From Bos javanicus (Eukaryota > Chordata > Mammalia > Artiodactyla > Bovidae): a stretch of 64,000 nucleotides of DNA. Every line of letters begins with the position of its first letter. Position 1 is the first letter of the stretch. The DNA lies in contig NC_083877.1 in the NCBI RefSeq assembly GCF_032452875.1, positions 48,905,724 to 48,969,723 on the forward strand, in the 5' to 3' direction. Position numbers and translations under genes: made by a program. The notes under the pieces were generated by a model. It did no database searches. It worked only from the letters and a program-made list of their open reading frames with translations, and was not told the DNA's origin. Below, piece by piece: positions 34,054-46,329 of the stretch.

Positions 34054-35518
34054 CACTACGAGCAAAGCTAGTGGAGGTGATGGAATTCCAGTTGAGCTGT
34101 TTCAAATCCTGGAAGATGATGCTGTGTAAGTGCTGCACTCAATATGCCAGCAAATTTGGAAAATTCAGCAGTGGCCACAGGACTGGAAAAGGTCAGTTTT
34201 CATTCCAATCCCAAAGAAAGGGATTGCCAAAGAATGCTCAAACTACTGCACAATTGCACTCATCTCACATGCTAGTAAAGTAATGCTCAAAATTCTCCAA
34301 GCCAGGCTTCAGCAATACATAAACGTGAACTTCCAGATGTTCAAGCTGGATTTAGAAAAGGCAGAGGAACCAGAAATCAAATTGCCAACATCCGCTGGAT
34401 CATTGAAAAAGCAAGAGAGTTCCAGAAAAACATCTATTTCTGCTTTATTGACTATGCCAAAGCCTTTGACTATGTGGATCACAATAAACTGGAAAATTCT
34501 GAAAGAGATGGGAATACCAGACCACCTGACCTGCCTCTTAAGAAACCTATATGCAGGTCAGGAAGTAACAGTTAGAACTGGACATGGAACAACAGACTGG
34601 TTCCAAACAGGAAAAGGAGTACGTCAAGGCTGTATATTGTCACCCTGCTTATTTAACGTCTATGCAGAGTACATCATGAGAAATGCTGGGCTGGAAGAAG
34701 CACAAGCTGGAATCAAGATTGCCGGGAGAAATATCAATAACCTCAGATATGCAGATGACACCACCCTTATGGCAGAAAGTGAAGAGGAACTAAAAAGCCT
34801 CTTGATAAAAGTGAAAGTGGAGAGTGAAAAAGTTGGCTTAAAGCTCAGCATTCAGAAAATGAAGATCATGGCATCTGGTCCCATTGCTTCATGGGAAATA
34901 CATGGGGAAACAGTGGAAACAGTGTAGGACTTTATTTTTGGGGGCTCCAAAATCACTGCAGATGGTGACTGCAGCCATGAAATTAAAAGACACTGACTCC
35001 TTGGAAGGAAAGTTATGACCAAATTAGATAGCATATTTAAAAGCAGAGACATTACTTTGCCAACAAAGGTCTGTCTAGTCAAGGCTATGGTTTTTCCAGT
35101 GGTCATGTATGGCTGTGAGAGTTGGACTGTGAAGAAAGCTGAGCACTGAAGAATTGATGCTTTTGAACTGTGGTGTTGGAGAAGACTCTTGAGAGTCCCT
35201 TGGACTGCAAGGTGATCCAACCAGTCCATCCTAAAGGAGATCAGTCCTGGGTGTCCACTGGAAGGACTGATGCTAAAGCTGAAACTCCAATACTTTGGCC
35301 ACCTCATGGGAAGAGTTGACTCATTGGAAAAGACCCTGATGATGGGAGGGACTGGGGGCAGGAGGAGAAGGGGACGACAGTGGATGAGATGGCTGGATGG
35401 CATCACCGACTCGATGGTCATGAGTTTGAGTAAACTCCAGGAGTTGGTGATGGAGAGGGAGGTCTTGTGTGCTGCGATTCATGGGGTCACAAAGAGTCGG
35501 GGACGACTGAGCAACTGA
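34054..35518 (+). pseudogene. BovB ORF2 reverse transcriptase remnant
   Basis: The frame is closed by TAA at 34127-34129. It then reopens at 34130-34927, where the palm motif 'QGCILSPCLFN' and the catalytic YADD (34748-34759) are intact. Between about 34322 and 34490 the frame is shifted: compared with the second BovB copy in this window, this one lacks 1 nt near 34324 and 2 nt near 34490. The segment encoding polymerase motif A (FIDYAKAFD) is therefore out of frame, although the two losses restore the frame afterwards. A TAG ends the frame at 34925-34927. The C-terminal part continues in other frames, for example 35270-35518. It is non-functional. Confidence 0.92.
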
Positions 35519-35546
35519 ACTGAACTAACTGAAGATCATCCCCTAA

Positions 35547-36974
35547 ATCCTAACCAAATATTGGTCTACATATTCAAATGTCAGTCACCATTTCAACAGA
35601 GTAGATTTTTTGTTTCTTTTTATAAACCTCTCAAGATATCACTGGTCCAGATTCCTCTCTCCCAGACTTCCATCCCTTAAGAGCACCTGATCTTGGTGAA
35701 TAAAGAAGAAACAAAATAGTTAACAGGTTTTCTGCTTCATACTTGCACAGAGCTTATCAAGACAGTTATCTTAAATAGCAGTTTGCACATTTACTTTCAT
35801 GCTAACTCAATTAAAGAGTATTTTGCCTAACAAATATTGATCATGGAAGCTAATTTCCCTTTGTACTTTTACTTCCAGCACTAACAGTTAAGAATCTGTT
35901 ACTAAGGGAAAAGAATGGACTTTCTTTGCCCTCCCTTAACACTAGGAAAAATAATTCAAAAAATATGGTCTGCGCCATACACCAATCCACCATACATCCA
36001 ATGATACTGAGGGCATCAGGGGCCTGGTGATGATGTTGGTCGTAATTCCTCAGGCTCTGTTTATGTTTTAGGAATAGCCACACCTGGAGTGCACATTCAA
36101 TGAAGCTTTACTCAGGTTGAGGAACAAAAATATGCTGATTACAACTCCCTTCAATGCACTACTGCCTCTCCTCTGTATCCTCTCTTGAAATAATCCTTCT
36201 GTGAGAAGACATGTTTCTCACCTTTAATAGTTCAATGCCAAAGTCAACTCTTCCCTCTTGCCTGGTCATTCTTTTCTCATTGTCTACATGTGATGAGTTC
36301 ATTAGAGAGACTACAAATCCATTTTATAAGGCCAGCCTTCCTGCTTTGTCTGTGTGCCTGCTCTTAAATTTACCACTTACTTACAAGTCGGGCATGAGAT
36401 GGAGTTTAAGCTTTGGGCTCTGGTTTGGTTTATTCCATGCTTATGCTATTCTGTAAGTTATTTAATGAGGCCTTTAGTGGTTTGCTGTCAAGACGATTAT
36501 TTTACATGTTCAGAGATAGTATGGGAGTAGAGAATAAAATTGGGAAGGTCAGTTGAAGCCAATGATTTGGAGGGAAATCTCTCTATTCAGAGTTTCCCAT
36601 ACTTGTACGGGTACGGGAAAGAGATGTTTTGCCAGTCCTCAGCTCACCCCAGTGCACATATGCCAGTTTCTCATTATCCACGGGATACCCAGCAAGTTTC
36701 TAATGTGTTTTCATTCTGAAGCCACTTGATAAACTTATCTGGGTATTGAAAGTAGTGCTTGTATACAGCTATCTGACACCAGGAGAGTGAGTGGCAGTCT
36801 TGTTAAGTGTTGAGTGTGGAGGATAAATCAGCATTCAGTGATGGGGCAGGAGAATATAAACTAATGCATACATGAAATGTACTGTTGACCCTTCCAAGTT
36901 AAGTTTACTTCCCCAGGGAGACTTGGACAGGTGTATGGTTCAGCTCACTCCATTCCATAGACCACCCTGAGTTG
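35547..36974. other. Unique sequence
   Basis: No repeat or gene is recognised. Frames at 35850-36083 and 36211-36456 show no domain signal. Confidence 0.5.
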
Positions 36975-37310
36975 AATACCTACTGCATATCAAACACCTG
37001 TGCTAGACATGTGGGGTGCAGGGATGAATGTGATACAATCCTGCTTTTAAGGACCTGGCGGTCACCCAAGAGGAGACTTTGACCTTCTACCATAGGACAC
37101 TGAAAAAATAAGAATGGAGGCTGCAAGAGGTCCAAGGTCAGAATGACGGACTCAGGGTTTCATGAAAACCTTCACAGAGGAGTTGACAGTTAAACTGGGT
37201 TTTGCAAGGTGGGGAGGCATTTCCAAGTCCAGAAGGAAAGGTAAGAAGAGGGTATTCAAGGCAGAGGGAAAAGGCTATGCAAAGGCAGGAAGAGGTAAAA
37301 TGATATGGAC
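36975..37310 (-). repeat. L2-like LINE fragment
   Basis: 'caaacacctgtgctagacat', 'aggacctggcggtcacccaa' and 'aaggctatgcaaaggcagga' follow the complement of L2 3' sequence with internal gaps. Confidence 0.55.
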
Positions 37311-37569
37311 TGTCTGGGATACAGTGAGAAGTTAAGTGTGGCTGACCCCCAGCAACACTGAGTGAGAATGAGAGAAGAGAGGGTGGGTCCAAGAGCTCTT
37401 GGTACACCCTTCCCAGGAAGTGTGCATTGCTAATTGGAAAGGTGCTTCAAAGCTAATAGCTCTAGTTCCAACACCCAAGTCTGTACTCATCAGCTGTGTG
37501 AAATACTGCAAATTACTTAAGAGCAGGGAGCCTCAATTTTCCCTTGTGCAAAATGAGTATTAGAATCCT

Positions 37570-37785
37570 GTGTGTTGTGTGTTTCATTCACTCAGTTGTG
37601 CCCGCCTCTTTGCGACCCCATGGACTGAGGCCTGCCAGGCTCCTCTGTCCATGGAATTCTCCAGGCAAGGATACTGGAGTAGGTTGCCATTTCCTTCTCC
37701 AGAGGATCTTCCCAACCCAGGGGCTGAGCCCGGGTCTCCTGAATTGCAGGCAGATTCTTTGCCACTGAGCCACCAGGGAAGCCAT
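37570..37785 (-). repeat. Bov-tA SINE
   Basis: This is a reverse-complement copy with head complement 'ccactgagccaccagggaag'. A perfect 12-bp target-site duplication 'tattagaatcct' lies at 37558-37569 and 37786-37797. Confidence 0.96.
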
Positions 37786-37797
37786 TATTAGAATCCT

Positions 37798-39049
37798 AGC
37801 CTTGTCGATGTGTTGGGACAATTAAATGAGATGACATCTCTTTAGCATCTGCTGGTGTTTCCCAAGTACGCCAGTTATCATTATCTGCCTTTGTGTGTGT
37901 CCTTACCACGGGTCACCAACTCAAAAGGCCAGTGGCCCAGCGGGTAACATAAAGATAACAAGGCAGCCATGTCCAAGGTGCTTAATGTCATCTGTCGCTC
38001 ACCTGAGTTGAGAAAGAACATCTAAAACAGGCCACATGCAGGTAGAAAGCCCCATGCAATCACATCTTCCAATTTTCCAGGAGAAGCTGGAAGTACAGAC
38101 ATCTAACTAAAATTTCCCAACTTTCTTATATATATTGGCTACTAATCCGAATTTAAAACACAGTGCAGGCAAAACAGCTCTGTGGGCCATCCACGACCTG
38201 TGGGCTGTCAGTTTATGGCCTTTGATGTCCGTCTCCTCTCTCCCATCACATTACAGGCTCCTACCGGGTGAGGGCTGTGGCTGTTAATGATTTGTATCAG
38301 GGCTGGCTCATGGCGGATGCTCCATGGCTGGAGAGCTCTGAGTGGAGCCACATACAGACACCGGCACCAGGGTGAGGAAAAGCCAGCCAACAAGTGAGGT
38401 GTTCAAAAGTGCAGAATTCAAAGGGTGACCCAGTGCCATAGCACAAGCCCGGGAATGAAAAACTTTTAAAACTCGGCCCCAGCAAGAAGCTCCTGGGAGA
38501 GAAGCAGATCCTTGGGAAAAAAAAAAAAAAAAATGCAGTCTATGAAGGGCAAAGTTTGACCATCTATTAAACAGCAAGTTACAATAGGCGAGTGTGGAGA
38601 TCAGAGGAGCCGGGATTAATGTACACACATCTATACAGGGAACTTTGATGCTTTCAAATGCCTGCTCGCCATCTGAAAATCAGGCAGCAGGCATCGCCTA
38701 CATATTTCACAGCAGTCTACCTGTCTGGGTGTTTGGGCTTGACAGCGGGAAGCTCTTTGAAAGGAGGCTCAGGCATTTCAAACACTTCTGCTTGAATATC
38801 CAGTTTGTATATTCTGCTGATAGCTTTTTAAATTTTTTTATCTTTTTTTTTTTTTAACTAATTTTGGACTTGCTTATGAAGTTGGAAGTCTGCAAAAGAA
38901 CAAATTACAAAGCTAAGATGCCTTATGTCATGTCAGTAATCAAATACAGACTCCCATGCTCACACACAATCCTGGGTAACGAGGAAGGAAAAGAAGTTTT
39001 ATTCACAGATCAGAGCTGTTTTCAACAACAGTCCAGTTAAAAAAGTGCC
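37798..39049. other. Unique sequence
   Basis: Homopolymer runs (A at about 38517-38533, T at about 38843-38855) are the only simple features. The 106-codon minus-strand frame at 38308-38628 spans the A-run and is not believed. Confidence 0.45.
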
Positions 39050-39210
39050 AAATGTTTGAACCATTTGACTCCTGCCCAGATAATTTCATAATGGTTTAGG
39101 CAGGGATGTTTATGACTTTCGATGAGTAATAAATAATTTAGAAGCCACTCATTAAAACCTTCTAAATTACAGACACTGCAGGCAAATCCCTTCTTTTAAG
39201 AAGGAAAGGA
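39050..39210. promoter_or_regulatory. Candidate conserved non-coding block
   Basis: The block is repeat-free and AT-rich, with 'gagtaataaataatttagaa' and several TAAT/ATTA cores and GATAA-like sites. Identification is by eye only. Confidence 0.2.
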
Positions 39211-40199
39211 TGACCTGAAAATTGGTCCCCTGTCTCTTGCCTTCTTGCCTTTGATTCTTTTTTTTTTCTTCTTATTCTTCTTACTCGCAGAGTAAAATAC
39301 CAGCATTAGAAGATTTACAGCCCCATGGTATAGGTGAAAGTGAAGCCGGGACACACTAACCTAGTGAGATTCTGGGGGAAAAGCTGAAGATTTTAATCTT
39401 TATTCTCAAGTGCACTCATGTCTTGTTCATCCCCTTGAAATGGAGGGGCTGATGTCCTGGCTGAGAAGGAGAACCTGATGATTTGCATAAGCGAGGTTCT
39501 GTGACTCAGGTTTTCAAAGCTGCTACACAGAAGACCAAAAAAAAAAAAGAAAGATCCTTGTCCACATCGTGATGGAGGTGTGGTGGCTTGGCTCTGTCTT
39601 CTGCCACCACATCGTAAGGCCTTGATTGTGGGGTGTGGGAATCTTGCACAAGACCTAGCCAAGCCAGAGAGGATTAGTTTTAATTTCATTCAAAAACTGT
39701 AAGTAGGAGAAAAGGTTGTCAGTACCCTAGGGCAATACTTAGGAACTGGTACAAGTAGGTATGAGTTTGGAGAATGACAGGAAGACCGTGATTCTAAGGT
39801 AATCTCCCAGGCCAAAATCAGTGGGTACCCATGGGATTAATTTTCACTGGGTTCAGTGGGGAATCTCGGGAGCAGGAACCCATAGATATCAAAGGTACAA
39901 AACCAAACTGTAAACTTGATTCTCCTATTTTCCAATAGCCTGTTTCAGCAAGAGAGAACGGAATTAGAAATATGCTATAGATTGGAGGGTCTTTCCATTC
40001 TTTGCCTAATGAAAGCATTTGATTTCCACTGCTTTGCCAACCATATTGAAATATAACATCCACATGCCCATTCAGATAGAATCAAGGCTACACGGGATGC
40101 TGTCTTTGGCAGTAATGATCTCTAGGCTGCCCTCCATTCACTGAGGCAAGACATCAAGAGGGCACACTTCTGGTTCCAGGCACAGAAGTCATCTCAGCT
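39211..40199. other. Unique sequence
   Basis: No repeat family or gene is recognised. Confidence 0.45.
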
Positions 40200-40640
40200 A
40201 CATGATGAACACATTTTTTAAGATGTCCCTTTTATGCTTTAATAAACGACAAGGCATTTTAAACACAACATGATATAGGGCACGATCACAAAGTAATGTG
40301 TTGGGGAAGGTTATGTGAGCAGGAGTGTCAAAGCGGAGCTTTATCAATGAGTGGGATTTCCTGTAAGTCAAAAGATAAATGAATTAGTAACTCAGAGTAA
40401 TTAAAAAAAAATACATATCTAGATGAAAGCTTGGATAAGTTTGATCCCTTTCAGCCAATGAAGTATGATCTCTAATTAGATTTCCACGTAGACGGTGCAG
40501 GCTTGGAGTACATTTCTGAATCTAGTTGACCTTTTCAGCTGGAGAAGTCAAATGATTTCCATTCCATGCTCTTTAATTCTGGAGGAATTTCTAATTTGTT
40601 GCCAGAGATAAAGACTCACTCCAAACAGGAAAAAAGTTTT
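40200..40640. promoter_or_regulatory. Candidate conserved non-coding block
   Basis: The block is repeat-free with numerous developmental-type motifs: AATAAAC (about 40242), TTTATCA (about 40342), CTAATTAGA (about 40472-40480), TAATT repeats and AGATAAA. It has no open frame of note. Confidence 0.25.
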
Positions 40641-40689
40641 AAATAGTCCAGAGGCTCATTTATAAAATATTAAAATCTCAGAGTTGGGA

Positions 40690-40830
40690 GAACCCTAAGA
40701 GATCACTTTATTCATTCCCTGTGTTTTACTGAAAGTAAAACAGAGAACTGGAGGAAGTCAAAGACTGAGCAAAGGTCACTCAGGGACGTAGGACCCAGGA
40801 CTAGAACCCACATCTCCTGCTCTGCACCCC
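40690..40830 (-). repeat. MIR SINE fragment
   Basis: 'gtaaaacagagaactggagg', 'caaaggtcactcagggacgt' and 'actagaacccacatctcctg' are a diverged reverse-complement MIR. Confidence 0.65.
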
Positions 40831-41642
40831 ACACTCCCTGAGAGGCTAGTTTCTCATCTGCCTGCCAGCCTTTCTAGAGTCATCTTTATTGTTGCGAATC
40901 AAACTCCCTCTCAGAACTCCAGCATCAGGCCTGCTTTTGGGAAACTTCCACGGGCCGACACCTACCCTCTTGCCTTTCTAATTTCTTTTGGAAATTCTCT
41001 ATTCTCTCACCTTATTAATGTTGAAACAAAACGGGTTCTTTTATTGCCACAGGCAGCAGGAAAGTGAACTTCTTGATGGAAGGAAGTGTCTTCCCTAGTG
41101 AGAGCAAGTAAATTAGTTCTGAGGTCCTCTCACTCTCTGTAACTGTAATGAGAGAGACACCAGCCCTTCTTCATTAATGAGATGCCAATCACAAAGGGAG
41201 CAGCCTCGGAGAGCCTTTGGGGAGGGGGGTGGCTGGGGGAGAGTGGTGATTGGCACTGGAACCAGAAGGTAGAGAGCAGAACAGAAAAGCCTCCCAAAGT
41301 GAGAAACACACGTGGATGGTCTAGAATTGGAGGGGCAGGTCCGGAGGGAGCTGGCAGTGTTCCCGAAGTTTATAGGAAACATCTCTGAAATGGAGCGGGA
41401 GAATCAGGGAGCTACCATCTGACCTGTGTCCTCACACGGGCTTCCCGAGGCAAGATTGTGATCACACTAAGTGTGTCCCACATGAGGACCCATAGTATTG
41501 GTGCCAGTTGGGGTTGGTTAATAAGGGGCTGCCTTGGAAGGTTGGCAGCAGCGTATCTTGTCCCTCCTTTGCCTCAGGATTTTTCAAGAGTTTAACATAT
41601 TCTGTAACCTCCTAAACTTTGAGAAAGAAAACTTTCTAAAAG
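40831..41642. other. Unique sequence
   Basis: A G-rich stretch lies at 41216-41240. No repeat or gene is recognised. Confidence 0.5.
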
Positions 41643-41650
41643 AAAGCTAA

Positions 41651-41835
41651 GGATGGCTCTTCCCTGGTGGTCCATTGAATAAAACTTCGCCTTCCATTGC
41701 AGGAGTGCAGGTTCAATCCCTGGACAGGGGGCTACGATCCCACCTGCCTCCAGGCCAAAAGCCAGAACAGAAAACAGAAGCAATATTGTCACAAATTCAA
41801 TAAAAACTTTAAAAATACTTTAAAATTTAAAAAAT
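41651..41835 (+). repeat. CHR-type tRNA-Glu SINE (short form)
   Basis: The head 'ctcttccctggtggtccatt' and box-like 'gcaggttcaatccctggaca' are followed by an A/T-rich tail. An 8-bp direct repeat 'aaagctaa' at 41643-41650 and 41836-41843 fits a target-site duplication. Confidence 0.8.
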
Positions 41836-41910
41836 AAAGCTAAAGAGAAGGAGTTTGATACTGAGGAAGTCTCTTCCTTGCATGAAATAATTTCCCTGGT
41901 AGGGAAACCT

Positions 41911-42223
41911 AGTTTTTTTATTTTTTATTTTTTGGTTGTGCTGGGTCTTCATTGCTGTTCACAGGCTTTCTCTCGTTGTGGCGAGTGGGAGCTGCTCTTC
42001 ATTGCAGTACACAGGATTCTCATTGCAGTGGCTTCTCTTGTGGAACATGGGCTCTAGGTGCGTGGGCTTCAGAGTACAGTCTCTAGAGTACAGGCTCAGT
42101 AGCTGAAGCACATGAGGTTAATTGCTCCATGGCATGTGGAATCTTCCCTGACCAGGGATTGAACCTGTGTCCCCTGCACTGGCAGACAGATTCCTAACCA
42201 CTGCATCATCATCAGAAAAGTCC
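41911..42223 (-). repeat. CHR-type tRNA-Glu SINE
   Basis: This is a near full-length complement: 'ttggttgtgctgggtcttca', 'cgttgtggcgagtgggagct' and 'ccctgaccagggattgaacc'. It lies 75 bp from a short sense copy, so the two tRNA-like heads form a divergent inverted pair. Confidence 0.92.
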
Positions 42224-42950
42224 AAGACCCCAGATTTAAATTTGCCTGAGGACCAATTAATCCAGGGGAGAGGATACATCTAAGTCCTATTTGTTCATCT
42301 CTCACTATCAAAAACTGGTTTGGGAATAAGTCCTGCCCCTGGCAAGACAATGCTGTCTTTCCCCCTTAGCTACCCAGAACAGCACTTACCACATTGTCAA
42401 GACAGGTTGCAGAAAATATCTGTGCAAGTCTGTAGGCTGCTTTTGCTTTGGTAGATTAGTAAAATTCTGTGTGTTTCGGAAATGAATAGAACCTCCATTT
42501 GGAATTAAATGTCTTTTTTTTTTTTCTCCAGTTGTTTTTTTCCCTCAAAACATTTATTTTTTATGAATATGGGTCTCTCTGAAGGTTAAGAGACTTTCAG
42601 CACTCAAAACAACTTAATAAAATGGCTGAGCACACAATTAGGCATGCTTATGTCCTTCAAGAATCAGGTAGCGGAAGTTCTAATTGGCAAAGCAGCATCT
42701 TGAATGTCATTTTCTAAACCCATTAGACCATGTCTAACAGAGAGAGAGGGGAAGCAGCAGTGCTTTACAAAACACCAATAGTGTCTCTCTTGGAGACACA
42801 ATTTTAGGGTAGCGGTTAGCTGGTATTGAATTTGTAGATGTTGCAAAAAACAGCTACAAAGCCACAATCACTTCAAGAAAAAGGACATTTTTTTAGATCA
42901 TGTGCAGGCTGACCTAGTCATAGTAATAGGAGTAAATACATATGCTAGCA
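42224..42950. other. Unique sequence
   Basis: A T-run lies at about 42512-42523. No repeat or gene is recognised. Confidence 0.5.
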
Positions 42951-42960
42951 AGCTGGAGAC

Positions 42961-43197
42961 CCGCTCCAGTATTGTTGCCTAGAAAATCCCATGGACAGAG
43001 GAGCCTGGTGGGGTGCTGTCCGTAGGGTCGCAGAGTCAGACACGACTGAAACGACTTAGCATGCATGCATGCATTGGAGAAGGAAATGCAACCCACTCCA
43101 GTATTCTTGCCTGGAGAATCCCAGGGACGGAGGAGCCTGGTGGGCTGCTATCTATGGGGTCGTACAGAATAGGACACAATTGAAGCGACTTAGCAGC
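42961..43197 (+). repeat. Bov-A2 SINE (first unit truncated)
   Basis: Two Bov-A units are joined by a short 'gcatgcatgcatgcattgga' linker that replaces the usual longer one. The first unit starts late, at 'ccgctccagtattgttgcct'. A 10-bp duplication 'agctggagac' at 42951-42960 and 43198-43207 frames the element. Confidence 0.93.
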
Positions 43198-43219
43198 AGC
43201 TGGAGACACTTATTCATTC

Positions 43220-43248
43220 TGTGTGTGCATGTGTGCGCGTACACACAT
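43220..43248 (+). repeat. Alternating purine-pyrimidine tract
   Basis: Strict alternation mixes GT, GC and AC steps over about 29 nt and is Z-DNA-prone. It sits just downstream of the Bov-A2. Confidence 0.75.
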
Positions 43249-43320
43249 TTTACACAATCTTTAAATATGTTTAGAGGCAGTAACATGTACTCCTTTGGCT
43301 AAATTCTTGGTAATCTTTCT

Positions 43321-43531
43321 CAGTTCAGTTCAGTTCAGTCACTCAGTCGTGTCCAACTCTTTGTGACCCCATGAATTGCAGCACGCCAGGCCTCCCTGTC
43401 CATCACCAACTCCCGGAGTTCACCCAAACTCACATCTATCGAGTCGGTGATGCCATCCAGCCATCTCATCCTCTGTCGTCCCCTTCTCCTCCTGCCCCCA
43501 ATCCCTCCCAGCATCAGGGTCTTTTCCAAAT
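43321..43531 (-). repeat. BovB LINE 3' end
   Basis: The complement of the BovB 3' terminus starts with tandem 'cagtt' units and runs to 'cagcatcagggtcttttcca'. It is about 210 bp and strongly 5'-truncated. The minus-strand peptide (43335-43529) is the intact ORF2 C-terminus without a start of its own. It looks younger than the 15174-15353 copy. Confidence 0.95.
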
Positions 43532-46329
43532 TAGGTAAAACCTGAGCTTGTCATTTCATAGAAATACAACTGCGTATGTCTTGAGTTATTCAAGCCTGAT
43601 ATGATACCATGAAGTTATGATACCATCACCTCAAGGTCTGACTACTTTGGGTCTACTGCCATTAAATTTTAAATTAAGAAAAACTGGAATTTTTCAATAG
43701 ATCCATGTCAGAAAGCCTCCTGGAGACTTTATTTTGCTTGGAATCCCCTCATTTCATTTATTAGCCTTTTGGAAAATCTGATGAGACTCACCTAAAAATT
43801 CCATCCTTCTTTGTTGAAGGCCAACAGGAGGAATCCATGGAAAATAAAGATGCATAACGCCAACTACGTTTTATTTGTGAAAATTTGTTTCTGCTAGAAG
43901 CCTGTTTTCAGAAACTTGCTTTCTAAAATCTTATGTATGTATTTTTGTCTTCTTAAGTTTTAGACACCTGGGTTTTTTAAAGATAAAAACCTTGCAGATG
44001 TTTTGAATTAATGTGTTTTCAAAAGTGCCCATGAACTTGATTTCCAAGGACTAGATTTTTTTTTTTTTTCCTCTTCATTACCAGCCACTGTGGTTTTCAA
44101 GAAGGGAGAAACTCAGCTTGTGATTGATTTGGGTGTGATTGAATCACGTTTTCCTGGGTTTTAGGAACATCTAAAACTAAGCAAAGCACCAGTGTATTAC
44201 CTGACTCTGTTTATTTAAAAAATAATTTTGTCAGCTTTATCAAACCAAATTTCTTATATAGTGATTTGAATTGTAATTAGAGGCCTATATAGATGGTTAT
44301 GGGAGAAGAGTGGAAGTCTATCCAAAAAGTGGTTCCTAGGAAGATGGGGGGATTTCAGTTTGACCTACTCAGGCATTCTGTAGAATGGGTATTTCTCCAA
44401 GCTGTTAAATGAACCAGTTTTGTGGAGAATAGAAGCATTATAGTCTTGGCAAAAGCTTTAAAGTAGAAAAGGCCTAGGATAGGACATAATTTTTTTTTTT
44501 AATATTGTAAGATAATATCGCCCAGCACTTTCTTAACTAGTACTTCTAGTGAACTGGCTCTTCTACACATTCACCAGAAAATAATTGATGTTTGTAATGC
44601 TGACCCTCAGGCACTACAGGATCCCAAAGTGCCTTTTGAATCATCAAAGAATGATTCATTGCGTTCTGGGTGGTTTTCTTGTTGAGCGTATTTTATTGTA
44701 TATTAATCCCTTTGAAAATTGCTAACACACCTATGACAGGTACCAGGGGTGTACAGTGAAGAGCACACAGCCACAGCTGGCAAGCTGGGATGCCCCTGTG
44801 GTGTCCGGGCTGAGTACCACCCTCTCGTCCTCCATCCCACTCCTTCAGAGGAGGTGACGCTGTCCAGGGAATCTGCTGAAATTGGTCTCTGTGAAGGTTT
44901 CCATTCAAGTCCCCACCTCCACCCCCAACTCCTTTTCCTCTGCCCAGCTTACTAGCTGGAGCCCACATTAAGCAGGATTCCATATTCCCACCCCCACCTG
45001 TGCCCAAAAGGAAAAGGGCCAGAAACTTGGGGCAGTGTGAATTAAGTTAACCATATGAAAGTGCTGATATTTGACTACTTTCTGTCTACAAAAGGAGTGG
45101 TTTCAAATGGCCAATTTCGGTGATTGTGAATAATTTGTAGTCATGTCTATGTGTGTAGATATGCATATATCATTCAGTTACTCAGAAGATGCAATTAACA
45201 AGAGCACTAAAGTTCCACCAAACCATACCATTTGCTGCCCCCTGGTTTGTTAAGCAAACGGTGGTTCCTTCTGTGCTGTTCTGTAGCCATTCCAAGAATA
45301 GAACCCCAGCGTGTCACAGCGCTGCCGTGTATTAGGTGAAAATGGCCTTCCTATTTCTTGGTATGCTCTGTTTATATTTTAATGCTGTTTACCAATGGAA
45401 TACTTTATAAATATTCATATAGTGGCTGTACAAAAGAAAGGCTCTGAAGAGCTCTTTATTAACAATCTCCCTCAAGTCAGGGTAACTATGGCAGAGAGGG
45501 CTTTATTCCATCCTTGTGCAAGTCCTTGCACAAAAACCACACTACCCTTTTTACACATAACGTTGGGGTGACATGGGAGTTACCAGCTAAATTCACAGCT
45601 GAAAGTGTCAGCTAATGAATTATTCCAATAAATTAACAGACCTAGGGAATCCTTTTTCAGTCCCATACCCGTGCTCCTTCATTAGCAAATACTCTGAATG
45701 TAAGAGCCAAATCAGTGAGGGGTCCAGAGAATGTTTAGCCCACATTCACCTCCTCCACCATCCCCCTATCCCAACAAAGTCTGAATTTTATTTTAACATC
45801 AATCATCAATTGACATTAGTTAGAAAAACATTCTTCCAAAGGGCAGTTTGGAACATACAAAAAAAAATTTAAGAAAACTCAGAACTCATAATGAAGCAAA
45901 CTGAAACTTAAAAAAAAAAAATTATTTTGGGTGTTACAAATTTAAAACTATGAAAAAAATAGTCCAAATTCATTCATTAAAATTTTTTAAATACTGAGCA
46001 ACTATTGAGTAATTGACTAGTAAGTCTCAAATACTCTCAGACTGATCTTTGTACCAAAGAAATGAAAACAAAAATGACAAATTATTTGGTATTTCCTTGA
46101 TGGGAGGGAAATAATGGTAATATTTTTTGCTTATCATTGTATCAGAGATGGTCATCCATATCTTACTTTCAGCCAGATGGGGTTAGCTGGCAGGATAATA
46201 TTTGGGGAAATTCTAGGGAGAGGGAAGAATGAAGCCAGCAGCCCCTGGGATCCACAGGGCAGCATTTGGCATGCACCTCTTCGAGGCCTCCCCAGAAGTG
46301 GTTAATCAGAGAGCAGGGACGATGTCAGA
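43532..46329. other. Long unique stretch
   Basis: About 2.8 kb has no recognised interspersed repeat. Homopolymer runs lie at about 44059-44070, 44490-44500 and 45910-45921. The 104-codon minus-strand frame at 44693-45007 has low-complexity composition and is not supported. Confidence 0.45.

Larger units (their letters stand above)
33156..35531 (+). mobile_element. BovB (RTE) LINE, 5'-truncated, interrupted by an L1
   Basis: The element is flanked by a perfect 15-bp target-site duplication 'aagatcatcccctaa' at 33141-33155 and 35532-35546. BovB proper occupies 33156-33306 and 34054-35531, about 1.6 kb of sequence. It covers the reverse-transcriptase region to the 3' end 'gagcaactgaactgaact'. 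An L1 fragment (33307-34044) splits it. BovB entered the ruminant lineage by horizontal transfer from squamate-like sources (established) and supplies the enzymes for Bov-tA/Bov-A2. This copy cannot move: it is truncated, has stops and carries an insertion. Confidence 0.95.

Noticed and set aside
34852..35421. 189-codon minus-strand frame as a gene
   Set aside because: It is the antisense shadow of the BovB ORF2 C-terminal region. A similar antisense frame appears opposite the second BovB copy at 56264-56683.
41216..41240. G-quadruplex at 41.2 kb
   Set aside because: Only three long G-runs with usable spacing, so it does not meet the four-run pattern.
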